Positions 1 to 5,237 of a stretch of DNA of 5,237 nt are shown here, one piece after another. The stretch lies in assembly GCA_913060845.1 (NCBI GenBank), contig CAJXVF010000231.1:1-5237 (forward strand), read 5' to 3'. Under the pieces are notes generated by a model. The model was not told the DNA's origin. It ran no database searches and saw only the letters and a list, made by a program, of their open reading frames with translations. How positions within the stretch are numbered: the stretch's first letter is position 1; every line of letters starts with the position of its first letter. Source of the DNA: an uncultured Alphaproteobacteria bacterium. Lineage in GTDB: Bacteria > Pseudomonadota > Alphaproteobacteria > Bin95. Both the position numbers and the translations under genes were made by a program.

Positions 1-3
1 GAT

Positions 4-20
4 GGGATAAATACTATCCC
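4..20. repeat. Short perfect inverted repeat (6-bp arms, 5-bp loop)
   Basis: GGGATA (4-9) and TATCCC (15-20) are exact reverse complements separated by AATAC. The right arm overlaps a second small palindrome, CCCTATGGG (18-26), which in turn touches GTGGACCAC (26-34). The AT-rich loop and nested dyads differ from the GC-rich coding DNA nearby. There is no T-run to make it a terminator. It might be a protein-binding site or the end of a mobile element lying outside the window; nothing here decides between these. Confidence 0.35.
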
Positions 21-215
21 TATGGGTGGACCACTTCAGGGGGGCTGCTCCAGTCGTCCAATACAACCATTATTATGCATCCGCCTATTGTGCACCGAAG
101 TGGTTTCCTGCACCCAACGCCAAGCATAGCCCAGCCGCCTTGATCAATTCATCTGGCCAGGAAGGCGGGGCATCTGCCATCGGTGCAAATAGCAATACGG
201 ATCAGCCCGCTCGTC

Positions 216-338
216 CTAAAACACTAACGGATGCGTGCGCTCAAACCCTTGTTCCGGCAAATAAGCGCCGAGGCCAACATCAATTGCCTGCATCGCCGAC
301 GTTCCGGAAAAGCAGAACTCTAAGCTAACGGCCCACGC
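216..338 (-). pseudogene. Possible decayed acetyltransferase (GNAT-like) C-terminal fragment
   Basis: Immediately after the fzlA stop, the same minus-strand frame stays open for 40 codons to a TAG at 216-218. Its second half, from Met at 293, reads like natural protein: a QAIDV stretch followed by a LPEQGFERTHPLVF ending. This resembles, from memory, the C-terminal pattern of some GNAT acetyltransferases (aiDv... wL..rGF...RPf.RM). The frame then stops just where family members usually continue. No start with a ribosome binding site and no N-terminal acetyl-CoA-binding motif can be seen. It may be a remnant of a gene whose remainder was lost, or merely chance. Confidence 0.2.
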
Positions 339-1007
339 CTAAAAGTCGAGGTCTGCGTAGTGAGCGGGCGCGCGGAAGCCGATGATGCGGTCGGCTAGGA
401 GGGGGCGAAAACTGGGGCGGGATTTGACGCGTTGGTACCAAAGCTTGACCTCGTCATGATCAGCCCAGCGGATGTCATCTAGGAAATCTAGCGTCGAGAG
501 GTGTGCGGCGGCTGCGATGTCCGCCAGGGAGAAATCGTCCCCGGCCAGCCAATTACGGCGGGCGGCGAGCCAAGCGATGTAGTCCAGGTGGTGGCGAAGA
601 TTGGATTGGCCTGCCCGGATTGCAGATGAATCCGGCGCACCTGCACCCGTAAGCCGCTTCTGCACCTTCTCCCCATACAGATGGCGCGTGACTTCACGGT
701 TGAATTTATCATCGAACCAGGCGATCAGCCTTCGGGTTTCCGCGCGCTGCATCGGACCGTCGCCGATCAGCGGCGGATCAGGCGCAATTTCGTCTAGGAA
801 TTCGACAATGGCGTTGGAATCCGCGATCACGCCGCCGTCTTCCAATTCCAAAGCTGGTGCCATACCGGCGGGATTGAGCGCCAAATAGGCCCTGTCCCGA
901 TCCCAAACCCGCTGTTCTTTCAGCCCAAACGGCAATGCCTTTTCGCCAAGCGCAATCCGGACTTTGCGGCAGAATGGCGACAGGGGCAGATGGTGCAGAA
1001 TGGGCAT
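339..1007 (-). CDS. fzlA: GST-fold protein, probable FtsZ-binding cell-division protein FzlA
   Basis: This is a 222-residue two-domain glutathione S-transferase-fold protein. The N-terminal thioredoxin-like domain (about 1-77) carries SPFCRKVRIAL (10-20), the NPAGMAPALEL stretch with the likely cis-proline at P51, and ADSNAI (62-67) in place of the usual ES-A-I glutathione contact. The all-helical domain follows, with the N-capping-box region FSLADIAAAAHLSTLDFL (159-176). The C-terminus SRPSFRPLLADR...HYADLDF is, from memory, typical of alphaproteobacterial FzlA, a GST relative that binds FtsZ filaments, is needed for constriction and is reported not to act as a glutathione transferase. The start at 1007 places the domain correctly but has only a weak GGA 7-8 bases upstream. 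The gene lies 48 bp after the nucleotidyltransferase gene on the same strand, so it may be co-transcribed. The alternative is an ordinary uncharacterised GST. Confidence 0.72.
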   Translation of the reverse strand: MPILHHLPLSPFCRKVRIALGEKALPFGLKEQRVWDRDRAYLALNPAGMAPALELEDGGVIADSNAIVEFLDEIAPDPPLIGDGPMQRAETRRLIAWFDDKFNREVTRHLYGEKVQKRLTGAGAPDSSAIRAGQSNLRHHLDYIAWLAARRNWLAGDDFSLADIAAAAHLSTLDFLDDIRWADHDEVKLWYQRVKSRPSFRPLLADRIIGFRAPAHYADLDF

Positions 1008-1055
1008 GGGTGAATCCGGCTGGTGACGTGGGCGATACTACCCGGTTTTCATCTC

Positions 1056-1940
1056 TCAGCGAAACCCGCCAGCGCGCCAAACTTTAAACGCCAATCCAGG
1101 TGCGCCAATCAATGGAAAGCGCCGCTGCCAGGGCTTGGCCTCAATATGCACTCCACTATGACGTTTCACCTTCCAAAGCACATAGTCCACGCCATTCTCA
1201 AACGTGAAAATGGCTTTGGCCAACCGTGCGACAGACAGAAACTTTCCTTGAATGCGCCTTAGACGCCACCGCTGCGGCGCGCCACGCGGTTCAATCCCAT
1301 CCGCTAGTAATAGATCATAGAGGGCGCGATACCGGTCAGCATCGGCCCGATACAATATCTCCGCCCGCTCCGGCCCTTCCGCGCGCAGTTCTGATGCGTA
1401 GGTCTTCTGAAACCCCGCAGGCCAGAACTGGTCTGACGCACCGGGCACTAGCGGGCCTTCCGCCGTTTCAGCAGCGAATGTGCGCGCGGCGGCGGCAAAC
1501 GCGCGCGCAAGCGCTTGGCGTGTGTCTTGCCCATTCGCCCAGACAACGGCGGAAGGCTGTGTGAACCGCGCCCAAAAGTAGGAATGGAACGTCTTCGGTC
1601 CTGTCAGGCGCACGAAATCATCAACCGATACAATCGCCGCCTTGGCTGCGATATGTCCAAGGGGCGTTTCGGCTTCCATGTAGAACACATTCGGCGCGAG
1701 CAGCCCGTTCGCCATCCGCGCCCATGGCGCTTGGCCGGTCGATTTATAGCCGTCCGTCAGCAGATAAAGGTCAGCAACCGCATCTGTCGCCAAGCCATCG
1801 CGGAGGCATGAACCATAGAACAGCACTGCCCGCACGCCGCCGACCCGGGCCATAGCGGCCTCCGCCAGCGCCGCCGTTGCCGGTTCGACCGTGCGGTCCA
1901 GTTCAGCCGTCATAAAGGCCTGGATGGGATCAGCGCTCAT
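1056..1940 (-). CDS. Tam41-like nucleotidyltransferase, putative lipid-phosphate cytidylyltransferase
   Basis: This 294-residue protein is probably soluble or peripheral, as no membrane segment is seen. Residues 38-61 (RAVLFYGSCLRDG ... ADLYLL) fit the nucleotidyltransferase-fold pattern: GS (43-44) followed by an acidic residue, D57. Further on, KAAIVSVDDFVRLTG and SYFWARFTQPSAVVW (100-134) resemble the K.GVIS..D...W..LY.AGRL.KP region of Tam41, the mitochondrial CTP:phosphatidate cytidylyltransferase that makes CDP-diacylglycerol. The C-terminal third is basic, with a GKFLSVARLAKAIFTF stretch (232-247), which could bind a membrane surface. The start overlaps the kinase stop as ATGA, with AGG 11 bases upstream. 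Coupling to a lipid kinase suggests that the kinase product is its substrate: phosphatidate, or ceramide phosphate. The match to Tam41 is by eye only. The second catalytic acid is not obvious, since Y59 stands where many nucleotidyltransferases have D or E. Confidence 0.6.
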   Translation of the reverse strand: MSADPIQAFMTAELDRTVEPATAALAEAAMARVGGVRAVLFYGSCLRDGLATDAVADLYLLTDGYKSTGQAPWARMANGLLAPNVFYMEAETPLGHIAAKAAIVSVDDFVRLTGPKTFHSYFWARFTQPSAVVWANGQDTRQALARAFAAAARTFAAETAEGPLVPGASDQFWPAGFQKTYASELRAEGPERAEILYRADADRYRALYDLLLADGIEPRGAPQRWRLRRIQGKFLSVARLAKAIFTFENGVDYVLWKVKRHSGVHIEAKPWQRRFPLIGAPGLAFKVWRAGGFR

Positions 1941-2905
1941 TTGACCAGAAACCTGATTTCACCGGCGAGACTAAGACGCAACGGCGTTCCGGCATCAGCC
2001 TCATACAGTTCGCCATCCAGTGTCACTTGGCCCGTATAGGCGATCTCAAACGCCGCAGCCCGCCGGCTCTGGTATCCGGGTTCTGGCGGGCGCTTTGCGT
2101 CACCAAACAAAAGTGGACGGATCGACCGCGCGAGACGTGGCGGTGGTGCCCGCACAAACGTTGCGTCAACTCCAGGGCCAGCGCCTTCGCCCCAAAACGG
2201 ACGGGCACCCATCACCAATTTTTCCAATGTGGACGCCATCAGCACAGACCATGGGCCGTCTAATGTCTCAATCTCATCACCAGTGTGATCTAACACACGG
2301 ATCGCAGCAGGCGCTGGCGCCAATACGCCATTTTCCTTCGCGGAGATCAGGTTCTTCAGTAGCAGCGGCAGCAGCGTCAACCATGATGCACCGGCACCCA
2401 CAACCCCCCGGCTATGGAGATGCGCACGGCAAAAAGCGATTGCGCGGCAAATGCCAATGGCACCGAAAAACATGCCAGCATGCGCGCTCATAACACCATT
2501 TCCATCCACGACATTATCAAGCCGCAGGATGGGCCGCGTGACCAACCGACCGCCACCGGATTCCGCCAGCGCTTTGGCTTCTGCAAGCGTTGCTTTCAGG
2601 CCGATATCACCAGCCGTCATGTTTGTAGTGCCGGACGGCAGTAGGCACAGGATCGGTGGAGGATCGAAGGCACCATCGATCAGAATGGCCGATAACGCCG
2701 TCATGACGGCACCGTCGCCGCCGCTCACCGCAACGACATCTACACCGTTTGCCGCCATCCGGCGGAGTGCAGCTGGCGCATCCGCTGGAGATCCGGTCAA
2801 TTCGATATTGGGACCAAGCGCGCGCAGGCTCGCTGCATCGATCTTGCGATTGCGGCGGCTATTGGGATTGACCAGTGCGCCAAAGGTGCGCGGCGCCGAA
2901 TTCAT
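1937..2905 (-). CDS. Diacylglycerol kinase-fold lipid kinase (DAG or ceramide kinase)
   Basis: The 322-residue protein has the DAGK catalytic domain shared by YegS/DgkB, sphingosine and ceramide kinases, which transfer phosphate from ATP to a lipid hydroxyl. Visible signatures in order are LVNPNSRRN (11-19), SGGDGAVMTAL (61-71, the nucleotide-binding GGDG motif), LPSGTTNMTA (89-98, the G-T-x-N motif) and, in the C-terminal beta domain, VTLDGELYEA (294-303) with the DGE typical of the family. GGDGA replaces the common GGDGT. There are no clear membrane segments, as expected for a peripheral enzyme. I use the start at 2905 rather than an in-frame ATG 22 codons earlier: it gives a 4-bp ATGA overlap with lptG, has AGGA nine bases upstream, and places the NPNS motif near the N-terminus as in relatives. 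Substrate choice (diacylglycerol, ceramide or another lipid) cannot be read from the sequence. The next gene may use its product. Confidence 0.85.
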   Translation of the reverse strand: MNSAPRTFGALVNPNSRRNRKIDAASLRALGPNIELTGSPADAPAALRRMAANGVDVVAVSGGDGAVMTALSAILIDGAFDPPPILCLLPSGTTNMTAGDIGLKATLAEAKALAESGGGRLVTRPILRLDNVVDGNGVMSAHAGMFFGAIGICRAIAFCRAHLHSRGVVGAGASWLTLLPLLLKNLISAKENGVLAPAPAAIRVLDHTGDEIETLDGPWSVLMASTLEKLVMGARPFWGEGAGPGVDATFVRAPPPRLARSIRPLLFGDAKRPPEPGYQSRRAAAFEIAYTGQVTLDGELYEADAGTPLRLSLAGEIRFLVK

Positions 2906-3972
2906 CCTGGTTTTTCCTGGAACGCCATCATAGTCGCGGTCGCGAGAGCCAGCGTCATTGGCGGTCCCCACGCCCCCGCTAAGGGCGAGATAGCCCCGGT
3001 TTCTGCGGCCGCCATTGCCAAGCTCTCAAACACAAAATACGCAAAGCCTACGAGCAATCCCGCCGCTAAGGGCCAGCCCATAGAGCGACCGCGCGTCATC
3101 CGGCCCGCGAACGGCACTGCCAGCAACAGCATCAGTGCTGCCCCAACGGGTGCCGCATATTTCCGTTGCACCCAGAGCTCATAGAAAAACGGTGGCTTGG
3201 CGCTAGCACCTGGATGATCCCCTAGGTCCCTGACCATCTGCATCGGCAATTCAGATGGATGTGCTGCCAGAAGCCCAAAAGACCCTGGCCCGAGTGGGCG
3301 TGGCCATGCCAACACATTCATTCGCCGCGACGGGCCACCATCCGCCGGAAGGACAGTTACATCATGGAAGGTCCATCCATTGGAACCCGCGCGCTCAGCT
3401 CGTGCGGCGCGCACTTCCTCCGTTAGTCTGCCGTCCGCATCGCGGCGGAAAATGCGGACACCTATCAGTGTGTTGTCGTCCGCTGACGCTTTGTTGATGC
3501 GGGCGATATCCTGGTCCTCGCGCAGCCAAATCACCTCTGTCGGCCTGGCTAGACGCGCAAATGGCTCCAGCCCCATAGCGCGGAGAGTAGCGGCCGCAGG
3601 CGGAGCGGCCAGTTCCGCAATGAAATACATCGCCAATCCGAAGCCGATGGCAGCGGGTAAAAGCGCACGGATGCTGCGTCCCTGCCCGGCTCCAAGCGCG
3701 CCCGCAGCCGCAAGTTCCCCTGAACGCGCCAAGGCCAATAGCGTCACCAAGGCGGACAGAAGGCCAGCAATGGGTGCGAGCTCCAGCGCGATCAAAGGCA
3801 AGCGTGCGATCAAATACACGCCAAGCCCGCCAAGCTTCTCCGCTCCCTCCACTGCCTCATCCGCATTGGCCAGCAAGTCGAGGGTAGCGGCTAGACCAAC
3901 CACACCTAAAAACACGACGGCGAATGAACTGATCAGGCGGCGCAGCAGATATCGGTCGAGCGTGCTGATCAT
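2902..3972 (-). CDS. lptG: LptG-type permease of the lipopolysaccharide/lipid export ABC transporter (YjgP/YjgQ family)
   Basis: This 356-residue inner-membrane protein has the YjgP/YjgQ layout: three N-terminal transmembrane helices (about 13-34, 57-82, 104-122), a large periplasmic beta-jellyroll domain (about 125-265) and three C-terminal helices (about 272-288, 298-318, 334-350). The N-terminus STLDRYLLRRLISSF is characteristic. ARSGELAAAGALGAG (82-96) is the cytoplasmic coupling segment, with the conserved glutamate E86 that contacts the LptB ATPase. LptG pairs with LptF; with LptB2 it extracts lipopolysaccharide from the inner membrane and passes it to LptC and LptA. LptB and LptC are not in the window. 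The start overlaps the lptF stop as ATGA, with GAGG ten bases upstream. It is called LptG rather than LptF because of its position and shorter length. If the host lacks LPS, the cargo would be another lipid such as a glycosphingolipid (inference). Confidence 0.88.
   Translation of the reverse strand: MISTLDRYLLRRLISSFAVVFLGVVGLAATLDLLANADEAVEGAEKLGGLGVYLIARLPLIALELAPIAGLLSALVTLLALARSGELAAAGALGAGQGRSIRALLPAAIGFGLAMYFIAELAAPPAAATLRAMGLEPFARLARPTEVIWLREDQDIARINKASADDNTLIGVRIFRRDADGRLTEEVRAARAERAGSNGWTFHDVTVLPADGGPSRRMNVLAWPRPLGPGSFGLLAAHPSELPMQMVRDLGDHPGASAKPPFFYELWVQRKYAAPVGAALMLLLAVPFAGRMTRGRSMGWPLAAGLLVGFAYFVFESLAMAAAETGAISPLAGAWGPPMTLALATATMMAFQEKPG
2915..2918 (-). promoter_or_regulatory. 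Shine-Dalgarno sequence of the lipid kinase gene
   Basis: On the minus strand AGGA (within CCAGGA) lies nine bases before the ATG at 2905, inside the last codons of lptG. It supports the internal start over the upstream in-frame ATG at 2971, and together with the ATGA overlap suggests translation coupled to lptG. Confidence 0.6.
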
Positions 3973-5135
3973 GGCCCGCCCGCCTCTGTCACCTTGCTGC
4001 GGCGTTTGAAGCTAATTTGCGGTAGCCAATCACCTGGATTGAAGCCTACGCCGCGCCATGTTCGCCAGAATAGGAATCCTGATATCAGCAGGAGACCAAG
4101 CACCGGCGTCCAGATTGCGACCAGGACGGGCGCACGCTCCAAATCCGCCATGCCTTCGCCAAATTGCAGCGCTTGGGTGAACACCAGCATTGTGACGATG
4201 CCAAACGCCAGCGGCCCGGACATGCGGGTGCGGATACCGGCCACAGCAAGCGGGATCGCCAACATCGGCATTAACAGCACGGCGAAGGCCCTTGCGGCAC
4301 GGGCATGGAGTTCCGAAACGATGCGGGCGCGGCTGGTCGCTTCCGGCGGATTGTCGCGGGCGGCGTAGAGCTCGGGCCAGGTGAGTTCCCTTTCATTGGC
4401 CCCACGGGGTCGGAATGCGCCAAGTTCACCCCGGTCTATTGGCCAATCAAATGTGTTGAACGTTATGCGCCGCCGCCCGCCTTTGCCGTCTTCCTCAACC
4501 ATCAAGCCATCTTGAAAGTGGAGGGCAGAGCGCTTTCCGTCAGCGCTCTCAATGAGCGCGCCGCCTTTTGATGTGATGATGCGCGCAACGCCGCCCGAGC
4601 GTTCCTCATACACAAACACCTTGGCCAGCGTACGACCGCCGGGCGTCGCCTGTTCTGCCATGAAGGTGATGCCGTCATTTTCCAGGAATGCGCCGGATTC
4701 GAGGGCGGCAGCGATGGAGGCATGGGCAGCCAAAAACCCAATACTTCTATAGGCATAACGACCATGGGGCTGGAGGTAACCATGAAGCAGGGCCGAGAAC
4801 GCAGCGATCAATGTGGCGGCCATGAACGCCGGCAGCGCCATGCGCCCAAGTCCTCTACCGATACTTTGGAATGCCGCGATTTCACTGGTTGTGGCAAGCC
4901 GTCGGTAACCGACATAGCAGGCGATGAATAGAGCGGCCGGCAGCGCTAAACCCAGGTAATGCGGTGCCAAATTGGTCAACATATCGAAAATGTAGCGGAG
5001 CGCGCCCTCGTTCGAATTGGCGAAATCAAGCAGACGCAGCAGCCGCTCAAGCATCAGCAATGCGAGCACGCCAAAAAGCGCGCCGAAGAACGGCCCGGCC
5101 ATGTGGCTCAGGATATAGCGGTCAATACGGCCCAT
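3969..5135 (-). CDS. lptF: LptF-type permease of the lipopolysaccharide/lipid export ABC transporter (YjgP/YjgQ family)
   Basis: The 388-residue protein begins MGRIDRYILSHMAGPFF, the usual amphipathic start of the family. Predicted membrane helices are at about 14-32, 58-78, 99-121, 282-300, 306-326 and 338-357. The periplasmic jellyroll lies at about 125-265 and includes SGAFLENDGITFMAEQ (147-162) and FRPRGANERELTWPEL (241-256). The coupling segment TTSEIAAFQSIGRG (82-95) carries E85, expected to contact LptB. With LptG it forms the transmembrane part of the exporter that lifts LPS, or a replacing lipid, from the inner membrane. The frame is open upstream for 25 more codons, but those are 20 codons of 5' DNA plus five of adapter (MYKRQ), so I place the start at 5135. 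No Shine-Dalgarno sequence precedes this ATG, which may be read from a leaderless message. After the last helix the protein has a basic tail of about 30 residues. It is the first gene of the ATGA-coupled operon. Confidence 0.88.
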   Translation of the reverse strand: MGRIDRYILSHMAGPFFGALFGVLALLMLERLLRLLDFANSNEGALRYIFDMLTNLAPHYLGLALPAALFIACYVGYRRLATTSEIAAFQSIGRGLGRMALPAFMAATLIAAFSALLHGYLQPHGRYAYRSIGFLAAHASIAAALESGAFLENDGITFMAEQATPGGRTLAKVFVYEERSGGVARIITSKGGALIESADGKRSALHFQDGLMVEEDGKGGRRRITFNTFDWPIDRGELGAFRPRGANERELTWPELYAARDNPPEATSRARIVSELHARAARAFAVLLMPMLAIPLAVAGIRTRMSGPLAFGIVTMLVFTQALQFGEGMADLERAPVLVAIWTPVLGLLLISGFLFWRTWRGVGFNPGDWLPQISFKRRSKVTEAGGP

Positions 5136-5171
5136 GGAGGGTATCTTAGCATGGGCGCCCGCCCGGGTCAG
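5136..5171 (-). promoter_or_regulatory. Candidate sigma-70-type promoter of the lptF operon
   Basis: On the minus strand CTGACC (5171-5166; 4 of 6 to TTGACA) is followed after exactly 17 bases by TAAGAT (5148-5143; 4 of 6 to TATAAT). TAAGAT is preceded by TGC, which makes an extended -10. Only seven bases, ACCCTCC, separate the -10 hexamer from the lptF ATG, so transcription would begin at or within a base of the start codon and the mRNA would be leaderless. This agrees with the missing Shine-Dalgarno sequence. Hexamer matches are moderate and the call is by eye only; more distant promoters would lie beyond the end of the genomic sequence. Confidence 0.35.
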
Positions 5172-5195
5172 CCGGTCTTGCGCGCGCGCCCTCAC

Positions 5196-5237
5196 CTGTC
5201 TCTTATACACATCTGACGCTGCCGACGAATAGAGAGG
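5196..5237. other. Nextera (Tn5) sequencing adapter and i5 index, not genomic
   Basis: Bases 5196-5214 are the Tn5 mosaic end CTGTCTCTTATACACATCT. Bases 5215-5228 (GACGCTGCCGACGA) complete the reverse complement of the Nextera read-1 transposase adapter. Bases 5229-5236, ATAGAGAG, are the reverse complement of CTCTCTAT, which I recall as Nextera i5 index 502, and the final G fits the P5 primer that follows. True sequence ends at about 5195. The frame running leftwards from here produces the well-known artefact peptide MYKRQ at the N-terminus of LptF, and the opposite strand gives LSLIHI. Confidence 0.97.

Larger units (their letters stand above)
1..338. other. Stretch without a supportable gene, downstream of the GST-fold gene
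   Basis: I find no convincing gene on either strand here. The longest plus-strand frame (26-328, GTG start, 100 codons) has low-complexity, unfamiliar composition and no domain. On the minus strand there are two short frames: 216-293 (25 codons, continuing in frame after the fzlA stop) and 85-180 (31 codons, beginning MADAPPSWPDEL). Neither has a clear ribosome binding site. No stem followed by a T-run, so no intrinsic terminator for the minus-strand operon is visible after base 339. The queG gene that I recall often following this GST-fold gene in alphaproteobacteria is not seen. The stretch could be intergenic DNA or a decayed gene. Confidence 0.55.

Noticed and set aside
80..110. Promoter-like CATAAT/TATTAT hexamers near bases 70-78 and neighbouring AT-rich DNA
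   Set aside because: No acceptable -35 hexamer lies 16-18 bases away on either strand and no gene follows.
26..328. Plus-strand open frame of 100 codons
   Set aside because: GTG start without a ribosome binding site, no recognisable domain, and composition unlike the neighbouring proteins; I treat it as chance.
339..1007. A catalytically ordinary glutathione S-transferase
   Set aside because: Not excluded, but the usual ES glutathione contact is changed to DS and the C-terminal HYADLDF tail points to the FzlA group, so FzlA is preferred.
1035..1040. TAGTAT as a -10 box for a private fzlA promoter
   Set aside because: Only 4 of 6 to consensus, and the hexamer 17 bases upstream (TTCGCT) does not resemble a -35; too weak to annotate.
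2020..2933. Long plus-strand open frames (2020-2493 and 2451-2933) opposite the lipid kinase
   Set aside because: They lie antisense to a gene with clear family motifs; their Pro/Ser/Ala/Arg-rich products are typical of shadow frames in GC-rich DNA.
2906..2971. 22-residue N-terminal extension of the lipid kinase from ATG 2971
   Set aside because: It would overlap lptG by 70 bases, lacks family similarity, and the downstream ATG has both a Shine-Dalgarno sequence and an ATGA overlap.
3380..4009. Plus-strand 209-codon frame opposite lptG
   Set aside because: Fully antisense to a well-supported membrane protein gene, very rich in Ala/Ser/Arg, no domain or ribosome binding site.
5136..5210. 25-residue N-terminal extension of LptF starting at a GTG
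   Set aside because: The GTG and the next four codons lie in sequencing adapter and the remaining twenty codons are charged, unlike any LptF N-terminus; the family start MGRIDRY is at 5135.

Overview
The window is a GC-rich bacterial fragment that looks like an alphaproteobacterium, possibly a sphingomonad or caulobacter relative. The assignment rests on the FzlA-type GST-fold protein with its -HYADLDF C-terminus (FzlA is an alphaproteobacterial division factor) and on the style of the LptF/LptG and lipid-kinase proteins. No rRNA or other strong phylogenetic marker is present, so the order-level placement is inference.

All confident genes lie on the minus strand and read from right to left. 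The order of transcription is lptF (5135->3969), lptG (3972->2902), a diacylglycerol-kinase-fold lipid kinase (2905->1937), a Tam41-like nucleotidyltransferase (1940->1056) and, after a 48-bp gap, a GST-fold protein that is probably FzlA (1007->339). The first three junctions are identical 4-bp ATGA start/stop overlaps, so lptF-lptG-kinase-nucleotidyltransferase is a tightly, probably translationally, coupled operon. The start sites of lptF and of the kinase are moved downstream of the longest open frames: for lptF because the longer frame begins inside sequencing adapter, and for the kinase because the internal start has both a Shine-Dalgarno sequence and the ATGA overlap.

Functionally, LptF and LptG are the inner-membrane permease subunits that extract a lipid from the inner membrane and feed it to the Lpt bridge (LPS in most Gram-negatives; in sphingomonads, which lack LPS, presumably glycosphingolipids). 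The next two genes could phosphorylate a lipid hydroxyl (DAG or ceramide) and then transfer a CMP moiety to the phospholipid (PA -> CDP-DAG, or a ceramide equivalent). The operon therefore reads as 'make or activate an anionic lipid headgroup and export the lipid'. The terminal GST-fold gene, if FzlA, belongs to the FtsZ division machinery.

The left 338 bases hold no gene I can support: only small open frames, a possible decayed acetyltransferase tail, and a cluster of short palindromes near base 4-34. The right end (5196-5237) is not genomic: it is Nextera/Tn5 adapter followed by an i5 index, so the genomic sequence ends at about base 5195, only 60 bp upstream of lptF. A candidate promoter in those 60 bp would give an essentially leaderless lptF mRNA.
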